NCBI RefSeq assembly: GCF_017599305.1
Contig: NZ_JAGFWR010000020.1
Coordinates: 48,649 to 112,648 of the forward strand
DNA: 64,000 bases
From: Micromonospora antibiotica
GTDB taxonomy: Bacteria; Actinomycetota; Actinomycetes; Mycobacteriales; Micromonosporaceae
Reading direction: 5' to 3'
The notes under the pieces are model-generated. The model worked only from the letters and a program-made list of their open reading frames with translations, ran no database searches and was not told where the DNA came from. Positions 17,474 through 26,741 of this stretch are shown piece by piece. The position numbers and the translations under genes are program-made. Every line of letters starts with the position of its first letter. The first letter of the stretch is position 1.

Positions 17474-19039
17474 GTGATTACCGTGCTCACTCTCCTCGCC
17501 GCACCGGCGGAACCGGCCACCAACGCCGGTGACGCCCAGCTCGTCGTGGCCGCCCTGCTGGGCATCGCCGCGGTGGTGCTGCTCATCGCCTGGGGCAAGG
17601 TGCACCCCTTCCTGGCGCTGATCCTCGGCGCCGCGGTGCTGGGCGTGGCCGCCACCATGGCCCCCGACACGATGATCGAGTCGTTCAGCGCCGGGGTCGG
17701 CTCCACCGTCGGCGGGGTGGGGCTGTTGATCGCGCTCGGCGCGATGATCGGTGGGCTGCTCGCCGAGTCCGGTGGGGCCGACGGCATCGTCAACCGGGTC
17801 GTCGGGCGGGTCTCCGGCACCGCCCTGCCCTGGGCCATGGCCGGGGTCGCCGCGCTGATCGGCCTGCCGCTGTTCTTCGAGGTCGGCGTGGTGCTGCTGG
17901 TGCCGATCGTGCTGCTGGTCTCGCTGCGGACCGACGTACCGCTGATGAAGATCGGCATTCCGGCGCTGGCCGGCCTGTCGGTGCTGCACGGCCTCGTCCC
18001 GCCGCACCCCGGCCCGCTGGTGGCGATCTCCTCCCTCAACGCCGACCTGGGGCTCACCCTCGGGCTGGGCCTGATCATCGCCATCCCCACCGTGATCGTC
18101 GCCGGCCCGGTGTTCGGCAACTTCATCGCCCGGTACGTGCCGGCCACCGCCCCGGCCGCGCTGCTGCCCACCCGGCAACCGGCCACCTCCGGCGGTGGCC
18201 GGCGCGGGCCCGGCAGCCCCGACGCCCGCCCCGACCGGAAGTCGGCCGGCCGGGACGCCGGGCGGGGACCGGCCGGCGACGACGACCTGCTCACCGACGA
18301 CGACCTGGTCAACCCGGGCACCGGCCGGCCGGGCGCCCCGGTCGACGACAGCGGCACCGAGACCGCCCGGCGTGCCCCGAGGTTCTGGCCGGCGGTGCTC
18401 ACCGTGCTGCTGCCGGTGGTGCTGATGCTGCTGCGCGCCGTCGGCGAGCTGGCCCTGACCGAGGGGACCTTCGCCCGACAGGCCCTCGACATCGTCGGCA
18501 CCCCGATCGTGGCGCTGCTGGCCGGGGTGATCGTCGCCATGTTCACCCTCGGCTACCAGGCCGGCTTCAGCCGCAGCCAGGTCTCCTCGGTGCTCGGCGG
18601 CTCGCTGCCGCCGATCGCCGGCATCCTGCTGATCGTCGCCGCCGGTGGCGGCTTCAAGCAGGTGCTGGTGGACGCCGGGGTGGGCGACCTGGTCGCCGAC
18701 GCGGCCAAGGACGCCAACCTCTCCCCGCTGCTGCTGGGCTGGCTGGTCGCCGTCGGCATCCGGGTCGCCACCGGCTCCGCGACGGTCGCCACGATCACCG
18801 CCGCCGGCATCGTCGCCCCGCTGGCGGCCACCCTGGACCGGCCGGAGGTGGCGCTGCTGGCGCTGGCCGTGGGCTGCGGGTCACTGTTCTTCTCGCACGT
18901 CAACGACGCCGGCTTCTGGCTGGTCAAGGAGTACTTCGGGCTGACCGTGGGGCAGACCATCAAGAGCTGGTCGGTGCTGGAGACGATCATCTCGGTGGTC
19001 GGCTTCGCCGGTGTGCTCCTGCTCGACCTGCTCCTGTGA
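17474..19039 (+). CDS. gntP: GntP-family gluconate:H+ symporter
   Basis: 521 residues with about 12-14 hydrophobic segments and GntP landmarks: LIALGAMIGGLLAESGGAD, GLPLFFEVGVVLL, HGLVPPHPGPLVA and GSLFFSHVNDAGFWLVKEYF. A hydrophilic insertion of about 75 residues (GGGRRGPGSPDARPD to DSGTETARRAP, about 240-300) lies between two helices and is longer than in typical members. Imports gluconate or related aldonates for the kinase encoded just upstream. Start GTG 17474, with GTG 17483 as alternative. Confidence 0.9.
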   Translation: MITVLTLLAAPAEPATNAGDAQLVVAALLGIAAVVLLIAWGKVHPFLALILGAAVLGVAATMAPDTMIESFSAGVGSTVGGVGLLIALGAMIGGLLAESGGADGIVNRVVGRVSGTALPWAMAGVAALIGLPLFFEVGVVLLVPIVLLVSLRTDVPLMKIGIPALAGLSVLHGLVPPHPGPLVAISSLNADLGLTLGLGLIIAIPTVIVAGPVFGNFIARYVPATAPAALLPTRQPATSGGGRRGPGSPDARPDRKSAGRDAGRGPAGDDDLLTDDDLVNPGTGRPGAPVDDSGTETARRAPRFWPAVLTVLLPVVLMLLRAVGELALTEGTFARQALDIVGTPIVALLAGVIVAMFTLGYQAGFSRSQVSSVLGGSLPPIAGILLIVAAGGGFKQVLVDAGVGDLVADAAKDANLSPLLLGWLVAVGIRVATGSATVATITAAGIVAPLAATLDRPEVALLALAVGCGSLFFSHVNDAGFWLVKEYFGLTVGQTIKSWSVLETIISVVGFAGVLLLDLLL

Positions 19040-19083
19040 CACCCCGACCCGGCGACGAGACGGGTCAGACCCCGGCGACGGTG

Positions 19084-19167
19084 CGGGTCAGGCGCCGGGG
19101 TCGTTGCGGGGCGGGTCAGGCGCCCGGGTCGTTGCGGGGCGGGTCAGGCGCCGGGGATGTTGCTGGG
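19084..19167. repeat. 28-bp tandem repeat, 3 copies
   Basis: Three adjacent 28-bp units starting at 19084, 19112 and 19140, each beginning CGGGTCAGGCGCC. Copy 2 differs from copy 1 by one base, copy 3 by about three. Copy 3 contains the last codons and the TGA of the lipoprotein gene, so the gene end has been duplicated into the intergenic region. A weaker partial copy lies before 19084. Confidence 0.85.
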
Positions 19168-19923
19168 CGGGTCCTCGCCGATCAGGCCCGCCGCCGGCTT
19201 CTCCGCCGACACGGGCAGGCCGAAGTCCGCGTACGTCAGGTCGAGCGCCGAGGTCTTGCCCGGCTCGCCGGCCAGCTCGATCCGGTAGCGGACCAGCCGC
19301 CCCTGCGCGTCCACCGTCGCGGTGAACGGCACCGTGGCGGCCCGCTCGCCGAGCACCCCACCCACCCCGTCGCCGAGCACCTCGGTGCTGCGCCGCAGGT
19401 CCAGCGTGCCGGCGTAGGCCCGTTCGCCGGTGGCGCGTACCCCGGTGGCCGTGCCGAGGGTGCTGGCCAGCCGGGTGTTGTCCAGCCCGGTCCGCTTCGC
19501 GGCAGCGGCCTCGGCGGTGCCCAGGTGCCACCAGGTACGCCCGTCCCAGACCGGCACCCGCCGGTCCGGGGCGGTCACCTTCACGTAGACGTCGGTGCCG
19601 GTGGCGAGCCGTTCGATGACCACCTTGCCGTTCGCCACGGCCAGCGTCGTCGTCTCCAGTCCACGCCGGCCCTTCGGGTCCCAGACCAGGGTGGTGGTGT
19701 CCCCGCCGCCCGCGCCGTCGCCCAGGGTCAGCCGGTAGGACTGCTGGTCGACCCGCTGCGCGGCGGTGGCCAGTACGGCGGCCGGCTCGGTCGGGGCCGG
19801 TCCGGTCGTGGCCGACCCGGCGGTCGGTGCCGGTCCCGTGCCGCCGTCGTCCGAGGTGCAGCCGGCCACTGTCACCAGCGCGACGAGGGCGGCCATGGCG
19901 ACGGCCAACTTCGGGTGCTTCAC
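19144..19923 (-). CDS. LppX/LprG-like lipoprotein
   Basis: 259 residues. Type II signal peptide VKHPKLAVAMAALVALVTVAG with lipobox cysteine at 22, a Thr/Pro/Gly-rich linker, then a beta-rich domain (SYRLTLGDG, GTDVYVKVT, VPFTATVDAQGRLVRYRIEL, LDLTYADFGLPV) that resembles the LppX_LprAFG fold, implicated in lipid or lipoglycan carriage at the envelope. Start GTG 19923 with GGGGAGA before it. Its 3' end lies within a tandem repeat. No partner transporter is adjacent. Confidence 0.7.
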   Translation of the reverse strand: MKHPKLAVAMAALVALVTVAGCTSDDGGTGPAPTAGSATTGPAPTEPAAVLATAAQRVDQQSYRLTLGDGAGGGDTTTLVWDPKGRRGLETTTLAVANGKVVIERLATGTDVYVKVTAPDRRVPVWDGRTWWHLGTAEAAAAKRTGLDNTRLASTLGTATGVRATGERAYAGTLDLRRSTEVLGDGVGGVLGERAATVPFTATVDAQGRLVRYRIELAGEPGKTSALDLTYADFGLPVSAEKPAAGLIGEDPPSNIPGA

Positions 19924-20182
19924 GGCGGTCTCCCCGGGTGACGCGCCCGCCGGCCGAGCCGATCGACGCTGGTGACAGAGCGGTCGCGCCAGCCTAGCCC
20001 GGCACCCGGCCGCCGACCGGCCACCCCCGACCGCACCGGTCCGGCCCGGGCGATGACGGGTCCGACCCGCGTACACCCGGACCCTCCGACCGGTCCGGCG
20101 ACTGGACGCCGCGACCACCGCCGGGGCACCGGGGGCCACCGGAACCGGGTGTGCCCCGGCAGAAACGACAGGCCGGGGTCGG

Positions 20183-20467
20183 TCAGGGGGCCTCGACGGC
20201 GGAGATGCGGTAGCGGTGCACCTCCGCGCCACGGATCGTCGCGACCTGCTCCTGCTCCGGGCCGGACCCCCGGAACGCCAGCAGCTCGTCGTCGGACTCC
20301 CAGCGTTCGTAGACGTTGATCCGGCCCGGCTCGACCAGGTCGGCGCCGATGGCGAAGTCGACGCAGCCGGGCGCCGAGCGGGCCTGCCGGACCACCTCCA
20401 TGCAGGAGGCCAGGTAGGTGTCCCGCTCGGCGGGTTCGACGTAGAGACTTCCGGCGACGATGAACAC
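20183..20467 (-). CDS. ABM-fold monooxygenase-like protein
   Basis: 94 residues. VAGSLYVEPAERDTYLASC, SAPGCVDFAIGADL and INVYERWESDDELLAF fit the antibiotic_biosynthesis_monooxygenase (dimeric ferredoxin-like) family, whose members act on quinones or polyketides or have unknown roles. Start GTG at 20467, with GGAGG 6 nt upstream. Possibly co-transcribed with the MerR gene upstream on the same strand (62-nt gap). Confidence 0.8.
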   Translation of the reverse strand: MFIVAGSLYVEPAERDTYLASCMEVVRQARSAPGCVDFAIGADLVEPGRINVYERWESDDELLAFRGSGPEQEQVATIRGAEVHRYRISAVEAP

Positions 20468-20529
20468 GGACGACCTCCGGTGGGTGGGCGGGACGAACCC
20501 CCATCCTCGCCCACCGCGGGCGGCACCGT

Positions 20530-21288
20530 TCAGGCCCGGCTGATCGCGTTGGCGTGGATCGCCTCCGCCAGGTACTCCGTCAGCCCCGGCACGATCGCCT
20601 CGTAGTGGGCGGTGAACCGGGGATCGGCCAGGTACATGTCGGCCAGCCCGGTGTGCACCTCGTACGAGCAGTCGTAGAACCATCCGACGATGAGCTGCCG
20701 GTGTTCCTCGGCCAGCGCCATCGCCTCCGCCGAGTCGGCAGGCGTCCCGGCGGTCAGCGCCGCCACGATCCGCCCGCCCCACTCCTCCTGCGCCGCCTTG
20801 AGGCGCAGCCAGTCCTCCTTCGAGTAGTTCGCCGCCCGCTGGGTCGACACCCGGTACGCCTCGGTGTCGCCCCAGCGCTCCCGGGCCTCCTCGGCGTGCT
20901 CCTCCGGGTCGACGTCACCGAAGACCTCGAACCGTTCCTCCGGGGTCAGTTTGAGTTCCATCCGTCTCGCCTCCATCGCGATCTCGATCGCCGCGACCAT
21001 CTCCTGGAGTTTCCCGATCCGCCCGGTCAGCAGGTCGTGCTGCCGGCGCAGGTGCGCCGCCGGGTCGGCGGTCGGGTCGTCGAGGATCGCCGCGATCTCC
21101 TCCAGCGGAAACCCCAGCTCCCGGTAGAAGCGGACGTGCTGCAACCGCTCCAGGTCCGCGTCGTCGTAGCGGCGGTAGCCGGCCGCCGTCCGGCCGCTCG
21201 GCGAGAGCAACCCGATCTCGTCGTAATGATGCAGCGTCCGGACCGTCACCCGGGCCGCCTTCGCCACCTGACCCACCGTGTACGCCAT
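20530..21288 (-). CDS. TipA-like MerR-family regulator
   Basis: 252 residues. Winged helix at 1-75 (YTVGQVAKAARVTVRTLHHY, GYRRYDDADLERLQHVRFYR), a coiled coil at about 75-110, and a C-terminal TipAS-type drug-binding domain (LAEEHRQLIVGWFYDCSYEV, MYLADPRFTAHYE). By family knowledge it binds hydrophobic or thiopeptide-like ligands and activates its own promoter. Start ATG 21288 preceded by AAGGAGGAGACC; the longer ORF is spurious. A 19-bp-spacer promoter lies just upstream. Confidence 0.9.
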   Translation of the reverse strand: MAYTVGQVAKAARVTVRTLHHYDEIGLLSPSGRTAAGYRRYDDADLERLQHVRFYRELGFPLEEIAAILDDPTADPAAHLRRQHDLLTGRIGKLQEMVAAIEIAMEARRMELKLTPEERFEVFGDVDPEEHAEEARERWGDTEAYRVSTQRAANYSKEDWLRLKAAQEEWGGRIVAALTAGTPADSAEAMALAEEHRQLIVGWFYDCSYEVHTGLADMYLADPRFTAHYEAIVPGLTEYLAEAIHANAISRA

Positions 21289-21310
21289 GGTCTCCTCCTT
21301 TCCGACACCA

Positions 21311-21341
21311 AGGTTCCGGCCTGCCGCGACGTGAGGGTCAA
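21311..21341 (-). promoter_or_regulatory. MerR-type promoter with 19-bp spacer
   Basis: Minus-strand -35 TTGACC (21336-21341) and -10 GAACCT (21311-21316) are separated by 19 bp, the over-long spacing used by MerR activators. CTCACG just inside the -35 is a half-site; the matching half is degenerate. Confidence 0.5.
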
Positions 21342-21531
21342 GCCCGATTCTGCGCCGCGTCCCCGACCCGTGGGCCCGCGCCACCGCACCGCACCACAAA
21401 GCGCCGGGCCGGAACGGGCAGGCCGGAAGCGCCGGGCCGGAAAGTGCAGGCGGAAAGGGCAGGCCGGCAGCATCGCGCCGCAACGGGCGGTCCGGAAGGG
21501 GCGGGCCGGGGAGGGCGGAAGGCCGGGTGGG

Positions 21532-23865
21532 TCAGCGTGGGGTGTGCAGGGCGGCCAACCGGCCCGGGCGGCCGTACCGGTAGCCCTGGCCGTGGACACA
21601 GCCGATCGCCGTGACCGCCGCGTGCTGCCCCTCGGTCTCCACCCCCTCGGCCACCACCTCCATGTCGAAGGCCCCGGCCAACCGGGTGACCATCTCGACC
21701 GTGGCGTACGCCCGCGCGTCGGTGTCCAGCCGGGCCACGAACGACCGGTCGATCTTGAGGTCGGTGGCCGGGATGCGGTGCAGGTAGCTCAGCGACGAGT
21801 AACCGGTGCCGAAGTCGTCGATGGCGATCCGGATGCCCAACTCCCGGAGCTGGGCGAGCCGCTCCAGCACCGCCTCGCTGCCGTCGATCAGCGCCGACTC
21901 GGTCAGCTCCAGGGTGAGCGCGCGGGGCGCCAGGCCGGCGGTGGCGGTGGCCGCGGTGACGGTGGCGATCAGGTCGGGGCGGCGCAGGTGCGCGGCGGCG
22001 ATGTTGACCGCCACGGTCGCCTCGGGCACCAGGGCCCGCCAGGTCGCGGCGGCCCGGCACGCCTCGTGGATCACCCACCGGTCGATCGGCACGATCAACC
22101 CGGTCTCCTCCGCCAGCGGCAGGAACGCCGCCGGGGCGAGCAGGCCGAGCCGGGGGTGCCGCCAGCGGACCAGCGCCTCCGCGCTGCGGACCACGCCGGT
22201 GGCCAGGTCGACGATCGGCTGGTACTCCAGGTGCAGTTGCCGCTCGTCGACGGCGCGTCGCAGGTCGGCGATCAGCTCGGCCCGGCTGACCGCCGACTCC
22301 CGCAGCGCGGGCGTGCAGGTGCGGTACGCGGACTTCCCGGCGGCCTTCGCCGCGTACATGGCGATGTCGGCGTCGCGCAGCAGGTCGGTGTGGGAGGCGT
22401 GCTGCGGGCCGAACTCGGCGATGCCGATGCTGGCCGACGGGTGCACCCCGACGTCCTCCTCGCCGACGGACGGCTCCAGGGCGGCGAGGAGCCGTTCGGC
22501 GAGCCGTTCCGGGGCGACCGGGCGGTCACCGGCGACCAGCACCGCGAACTCGTCGCCACCGAGCCGGGCGATGGTTCCGTCGCCACCGACGGCCGCCCGC
22601 ATCCGGACCGCGATGCTGGACAGCAGGGTGTCGCCGGTGGCGTGCCCGAACCGGTCGTTGACCTGCTTGAAGCCGTCCAGGTCGAGGAGCAGGACGGCCA
22701 CCGGCGGCCCCTCGCGCAGGGCCTGGCGCAGCCGACGGTTGAACATCAGCCGGTTGGGCAGGCCGGTGAGCTGGTCGGCGTAGGCGAGCCGACGCAGCCG
22801 GGCCACCAGCCGCAGGTTCTCGTTGGCCGCCAGCCCCTGCCGCAGGGCGAGCACCCCGAGCAGCGTCATCATGCCGACGAAGACCAGGGGCGGGGTCTGC
22901 CCGGTGGGTCGGCGGGCCAGCACCACCGCGATGATCGCCCCGCCGACCGGCAGGTAGGGCAGCGCCACCCGCCACCACGACGGGAGCGGGGACTCGCCGA
23001 TCTCCTCGGCGCCGTCGCAGGTCGGCGGCGGTGGTCGGGTGGTGGCGATGCCGATCAGCAGGTAGCTCAGCGGCCAGCAGACGTCGATCGGGTGCCCCGG
23101 GGCGTAGGTGCCGTGCGCGACCAGCGAGACGTAGACGGCGTCCGCGCCGGCCCGGGTGACCAGGCTCGCCCCGATCAGGGTCAACGGCGGCCACACCGGG
23201 CGGGCCGAGCCGGCGACCGCCACCAGGATGGTCAGCTGCATCAGGTCGATCATCGGGTAGAGCAGGCCGAGGGTCCGCAGGGGATCGTCGAGGTCGGCGG
23301 CGGCGATGTCGCGGAACACCACCACCCAGCCGATCGGGATCAGGGCCAGTCCGACGATCACCCCGTCCAGCACCGTGCGGGCCCGGCCGACCACGCTGCG
23401 TGGTGCGGTCAGCGCGGCCAGCAATGCGGCCGTGCCGGTGACGATGCCGGCGGTGAAGACCGCCCCGATCAGCGGGGTGTGCGGCAACTCGTCGGCACGC
23501 AACCGGTCCACCGTCCACAGCAGCCGACCGGCGGCCGCCAGGCCCATGGTGAGGGCGAGCAGCGCCCAGAACCGGCGCAGCGGGGCGGGGTGCCGACGAA
23601 TCGTCCGGGTGCAGGCGTAACTTGCCCAGCTCGCCAGTGCCGTGGCGGTCACGTCGCTGGCCAGGGCCGCCCCGGGCAGCGCGGCGAGCAGCCAGCCCAG
23701 CTCCAGCACGACGACCACCGCGGCGACGATCGCACCCACCCGGGGAAGGGCCAGCGGTCGGGTCGGGGCGCCGGAGACGGCGTCCTGGGGTAGCACGGTG
23801 ATCGCTCCGGCTCTCTCTCCAACGCGCACCTCGACCGTGCGGACGGGCCACGGACGGCGAACCAT
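21532..23865 (-). CDS. Membrane GGDEF-EAL cyclic-di-GMP enzyme
   Basis: 777 residues. About eight to ten transmembrane segments fill residues 40-345. A GGDEF domain follows (DQLTGLPNRLMFNRR, LGGDEFAV near 436) with the catalytic signature intact, so cyclase activity is possible. Then comes an EAL domain (EYQPIVDL, SAEALVRW near 561, LELTES, DDFGTGYSSLSYL, VAEGVET), also with its catalytic residues. The protein could make or break c-di-GMP; many actinobacterial fusions of this type act mainly as phosphodiesterases. Monocistronic. ATG at 23865. Confidence 0.92.
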   Translation of the reverse strand: MVRRPWPVRTVEVRVGERAGAITVLPQDAVSGAPTRPLALPRVGAIVAAVVVVLELGWLLAALPGAALASDVTATALASWASYACTRTIRRHPAPLRRFWALLALTMGLAAAGRLLWTVDRLRADELPHTPLIGAVFTAGIVTGTAALLAALTAPRSVVGRARTVLDGVIVGLALIPIGWVVVFRDIAAADLDDPLRTLGLLYPMIDLMQLTILVAVAGSARPVWPPLTLIGASLVTRAGADAVYVSLVAHGTYAPGHPIDVCWPLSYLLIGIATTRPPPPTCDGAEEIGESPLPSWWRVALPYLPVGGAIIAVVLARRPTGQTPPLVFVGMMTLLGVLALRQGLAANENLRLVARLRRLAYADQLTGLPNRLMFNRRLRQALREGPPVAVLLLDLDGFKQVNDRFGHATGDTLLSSIAVRMRAAVGGDGTIARLGGDEFAVLVAGDRPVAPERLAERLLAALEPSVGEEDVGVHPSASIGIAEFGPQHASHTDLLRDADIAMYAAKAAGKSAYRTCTPALRESAVSRAELIADLRRAVDERQLHLEYQPIVDLATGVVRSAEALVRWRHPRLGLLAPAAFLPLAEETGLIVPIDRWVIHEACRAAATWRALVPEATVAVNIAAAHLRRPDLIATVTAATATAGLAPRALTLELTESALIDGSEAVLERLAQLRELGIRIAIDDFGTGYSSLSYLHRIPATDLKIDRSFVARLDTDARAYATVEMVTRLAGAFDMEVVAEGVETEGQHAAVTAIGCVHGQGYRYGRPGRLAALHTPR

Positions 23866-23912
23866 CGAAGCCTAGCCAGCCGGGCGGGTAGCCGCCACAC
23901 TCACCGGGTCGG

Positions 23913-25409
23913 TTATCCGACCACTGAGGACAGCCCGGACGAGGGGTCGGTGAGCGGTGGCCCGCCGTGCGTCCACGGTGTCTCGTCCGCCGTCGGAAAC
24001 GCGCCGGCCGGCAGGAACGCCTCCGACAGGGTGGTCAGGCAGAGCCGCTCCCCCACCTGCGGCACGGTGCCCGGCGGCGCGGTCAGCCCCCGGCCCATCC
24101 CGCCCGACAACTCCAGCACCACCTCGGTCCGGCCGTCCGCCGCCGGGGTCACGAAGACCACCTTCGCCTTCTGCCCCGGCCGCGCCGTCGACCACAGGGT
24201 CGCCCCGACCGGCACCCGGACCGCTTCGGTGGTCACCACCTGGATCCTCGGCCGCAGCACCGGTCGTTTGCCGCTGTCGTCCACCCGCGCCGGGTCGGCC
24301 AGCGTCACGTCACCGACGAACGCCTCCCCGGTCAGCCGGTGCTCGGCCATCACCAACGGGTCGTCGTAGGCGCGCTGCACGGCGTAGCTGGTCGCGGCGC
24401 GTTCCAGCCGGTGCAGCCGGACCGCCGCCGCGACCGCGCCGTCGTGTCGGGGCTGCGGCCCGCCGTCGGCGTCGAGATGCTCGGCATACGATGTGAAGGC
24501 GTCCCGGTCACCGGCCCACCGCCCGGCCACCCGGGCCCCCGGTGGCAGCGCGCCGAGCAACCCCAGGCCACGCCACATCAGCTCCCAGGTGGGCGCGAGC
24601 TGCCCGCGCAGCAACCCCACCAGCTCCGCGTACGCCTCGTCGCGCGCGGCCGGGTCGTCGTCGGCCGCCGCCCACGAAGCCATCGCCGGGGCGAGCGCCG
24701 CGTTGTCGAACTCCGGGTCGGTGGCCGGCCCGGCCGGCGGGCACACCGCCGGGTCCTCGGCCCGGGCGGCGACCTCGACCCCGGTCGAGCCGGCCGGCGG
24801 GTCGATCCAGCCGAGCAGCGCCGGCAGGTGCAGGTCCTCCACCGCGCTCTGCCCGGTCGCCCAGTGCAGGGTGAGCGCGTCGGTCATCGCCAGCAGCGCC
24901 GACGAGCCGGGCTGCTCGGCCCGTTCGGCGAAGAAGGTCAGCCAGCGGCCGAGCAGCGGCACCGCCGGGTGCACCGGATAGTCGCCGTCCGGCCGGCGGA
25001 ACCGGGTGGACCGGCCGAGCAGCCGCAGGAAGGTGATCCCGGCCGGGTTCGGCACCCACAGCTGCGGGGCGTCGGAGTAGCGGTAGCGGACGTCACGTCC
25101 CCGGTCCACGGCCACCGCCTCCGCCACGCCCCGGAAGTCGTCCAGCCAGGGCAGCACGATCCCGGCCAGCTCGGTGACGAAACGGAACCGCTGGTCCCGG
25201 TTGCGGGGCTGCGGCACGATCAGCAACCGGGCGTCGTCGGGGGCGGTGCCGACCAACGCGGCGAGCGGGGCATGCGCCTCACCGGCCATCGCCAGCGGCA
25301 CCAGCACCAGTGGGCGCTGCGCCACGTGCAGGTGCCGGACCGTGGCGACCGGCTGGGCCACCCCGGCGGCGACGGCCTGCGCCCGGGCCAGCGCGCGCAG
25401 CGTACTCAT
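23913..25409 (-). CDS. Unknown protein paired with the Cas4/RecB-like nuclease
   Basis: 498 residues, soluble, Ala/Pro-rich, no recognised domain. Conserved-looking stretches are VPQPRNRDQRFRFVTELAG, QLWVPNPAGITFLRLLGRS and VPLLGRWLTFFAERA in the N-terminal half, and a beta-rich C-terminal portion (EAFVGDVTL, GATLWSTARPGQKAKVVFV). No Walker motifs. The ATG overlaps the stop of the upstream nuclease gene in ATGA, so it is translated as its partner. A role in nucleic-acid processing is inferred only from that pairing. Confidence 0.65.
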   Translation of the reverse strand: MSTLRALARAQAVAAGVAQPVATVRHLHVAQRPLVLVPLAMAGEAHAPLAALVGTAPDDARLLIVPQPRNRDQRFRFVTELAGIVLPWLDDFRGVAEAVAVDRGRDVRYRYSDAPQLWVPNPAGITFLRLLGRSTRFRRPDGDYPVHPAVPLLGRWLTFFAERAEQPGSSALLAMTDALTLHWATGQSAVEDLHLPALLGWIDPPAGSTGVEVAARAEDPAVCPPAGPATDPEFDNAALAPAMASWAAADDDPAARDEAYAELVGLLRGQLAPTWELMWRGLGLLGALPPGARVAGRWAGDRDAFTSYAEHLDADGGPQPRHDGAVAAAVRLHRLERAATSYAVQRAYDDPLVMAEHRLTGEAFVGDVTLADPARVDDSGKRPVLRPRIQVVTTEAVRVPVGATLWSTARPGQKAKVVFVTPAADGRTEVVLELSGGMGRGLTAPPGTVPQVGERLCLTTLSEAFLPAGAFPTADETPWTHGGPPLTDPSSGLSSVVG

Positions 25410-26494
25410 GCGTGGTGGCCGGCGAGGGCGTCGGCGCGCAACCGGGCGGCGGCCCGCAGCAGCGCGGCGGCCTCCTCCCGCTCCGGGTCGGCGGCCCGCT
25501 CGCCGGTCGCCAGGGCCAGTACCTCGGTCACCTCGGCGATCCCGCCGAGCGCCTCCCGCACCGGCCGACCCAGCGCGCCGGTCTGCCCGCGCGCCTCGTC
25601 CCGGCAGAAGTACGCCAGCTCGCAGCCGGCCAGGCAGTCCGGCGCGTAACGGGCCGGCACGGTACGCAGCGCGGCGGTCAGCGTCGCCGGCTCGGCGGCC
25701 GGATCGGCGGTGAAGCCGGCCGGTACGGCGGTGAGCAGGTCGTCCAGCCGGGCCATCCGGTCCAGCTGGCGACGCAGCACCAGCAGTTGCTTACGCACGT
25801 CGATCAGGCTGGCCACCGGTTGGTTGGCGAAGTCACGTGGGCAGACCAGCACCACCTCGTGCGACACCGACTCCGGGTCCCGCCCCTCGGCGGCGAGCAG
25901 CTCCCGCAGCGCCAGCACGTAGACGGCCGACTGGACGGCGGCGGCGGACACCTTCGCCGGGTCGGCCTGGCCGTCGATCACCGGGAACGACTTGATCTCC
26001 ACGACGTGGAACCGGCCACCGAGCCGGGCGGCGACCAGGTCCGGCTCCAGGTGCACCCGCTGACCCGCGACGTCCAGGCCGAGCAGCGGATGGTCGAACA
26101 GCGCCGCGTCCGGCCCGGTGGCGGTCAACGCGGCCCGGGACCGTTCCCGCCGGTCCGGCAGGTCGTCCGCGCCACCCAGGTCCGTCCAGCTCGCCCGCTG
26201 CGGCACCGGTACGCCCAACCGCGTCGCGACCAGCCGCAGCAGCTCCGCCCCGCCGTCCGCCTTGACCTGCGCCTCGAACGCGTTGCCGCGGGTGATGGCG
26301 AACCGGGACTGGCCGAACCGGGCGGGGAAGCCGACCCGCTGCGCGAGCGCCGACTTGTCCACCCCGGCCCCGTCCAGCACGGCCCGCCGGGCGCAGCCGG
26401 GGTTGCCGGTGAGCGCGGCGATCGTCCGGGCGTTGTGGCGTTTCGGGGGCGCGTCGCCCCGGATCGCGGCCAGGCGTCGTGCGGTGCTCGTCAC
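25406..26494 (-). CDS. RecB/Cas4-like PD-(D/E)XK nuclease with Fe-S cysteines
   Basis: 362 residues. All RecB-family elements are present: RGNAFEAQ, EPDLV, VEIKSF and QSAVYVLAL (the QxxxY motif). Cys34 together with Cys287, Cys291 and Cys297 forms the one-plus-three arrangement of the iron-sulfur staple seen in Cas4, AddB and TM0106-type nucleases. No helicase domain is fused and no cas genes are nearby. Start GTG 26494; the ORF further upstream is not nuclease-like. Translationally coupled to a 498-residue unknown protein. Predicted DNA exonuclease or end-processing enzyme. Confidence 0.8.
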   Translation of the reverse strand: MTSTARRLAAIRGDAPPKRHNARTIAALTGNPGCARRAVLDGAGVDKSALAQRVGFPARFGQSRFAITRGNAFEAQVKADGGAELLRLVATRLGVPVPQRASWTDLGGADDLPDRRERSRAALTATGPDAALFDHPLLGLDVAGQRVHLEPDLVAARLGGRFHVVEIKSFPVIDGQADPAKVSAAAVQSAVYVLALRELLAAEGRDPESVSHEVVLVCPRDFANQPVASLIDVRKQLLVLRRQLDRMARLDDLLTAVPAGFTADPAAEPATLTAALRTVPARYAPDCLAGCELAYFCRDEARGQTGALGRPVREALGGIAEVTEVLALATGERAADPEREEAAALLRAAARLRADALAGHHA

Positions 26495-26741
26495 GACAGG
26501 CCACGATAGCGGCCCCGACCGACCCCGGCCGACAGCCGACGGTGCGGGGTGGCGCGGGCGGGTCAGCGGCCGGCGGACCGGTTCCAGGGCGAACGGGGCG
26601 AACGGGCACCGGCAGCCGGCCGGTGGCGGCGGCGCGACGGGCGACGACCGGGGGTGCAGGGTGGGCGGGAGGCGGCGGGCACCGGCGCGGTCGGCGGGCC
26701 CGGTGGGCGGCCGACCAGCCAGCAGAGGAAACGGGCCACGG

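Noticed and set aside
15830..18178. 782-codon frame opposite gntK/gntP
   Set aside because: No recognisable protein and antisense to two well-supported genes.
20554..23793. 1079-codon open frame opposite the MerR and GGDEF-EAL genes
   Set aside because: No domains; the opposite strand encodes clear families.
23913..26494. CRISPR-Cas locus implied by the Cas4-like nuclease
   Set aside because: No repeat-spacer array and no other cas genes in the window.
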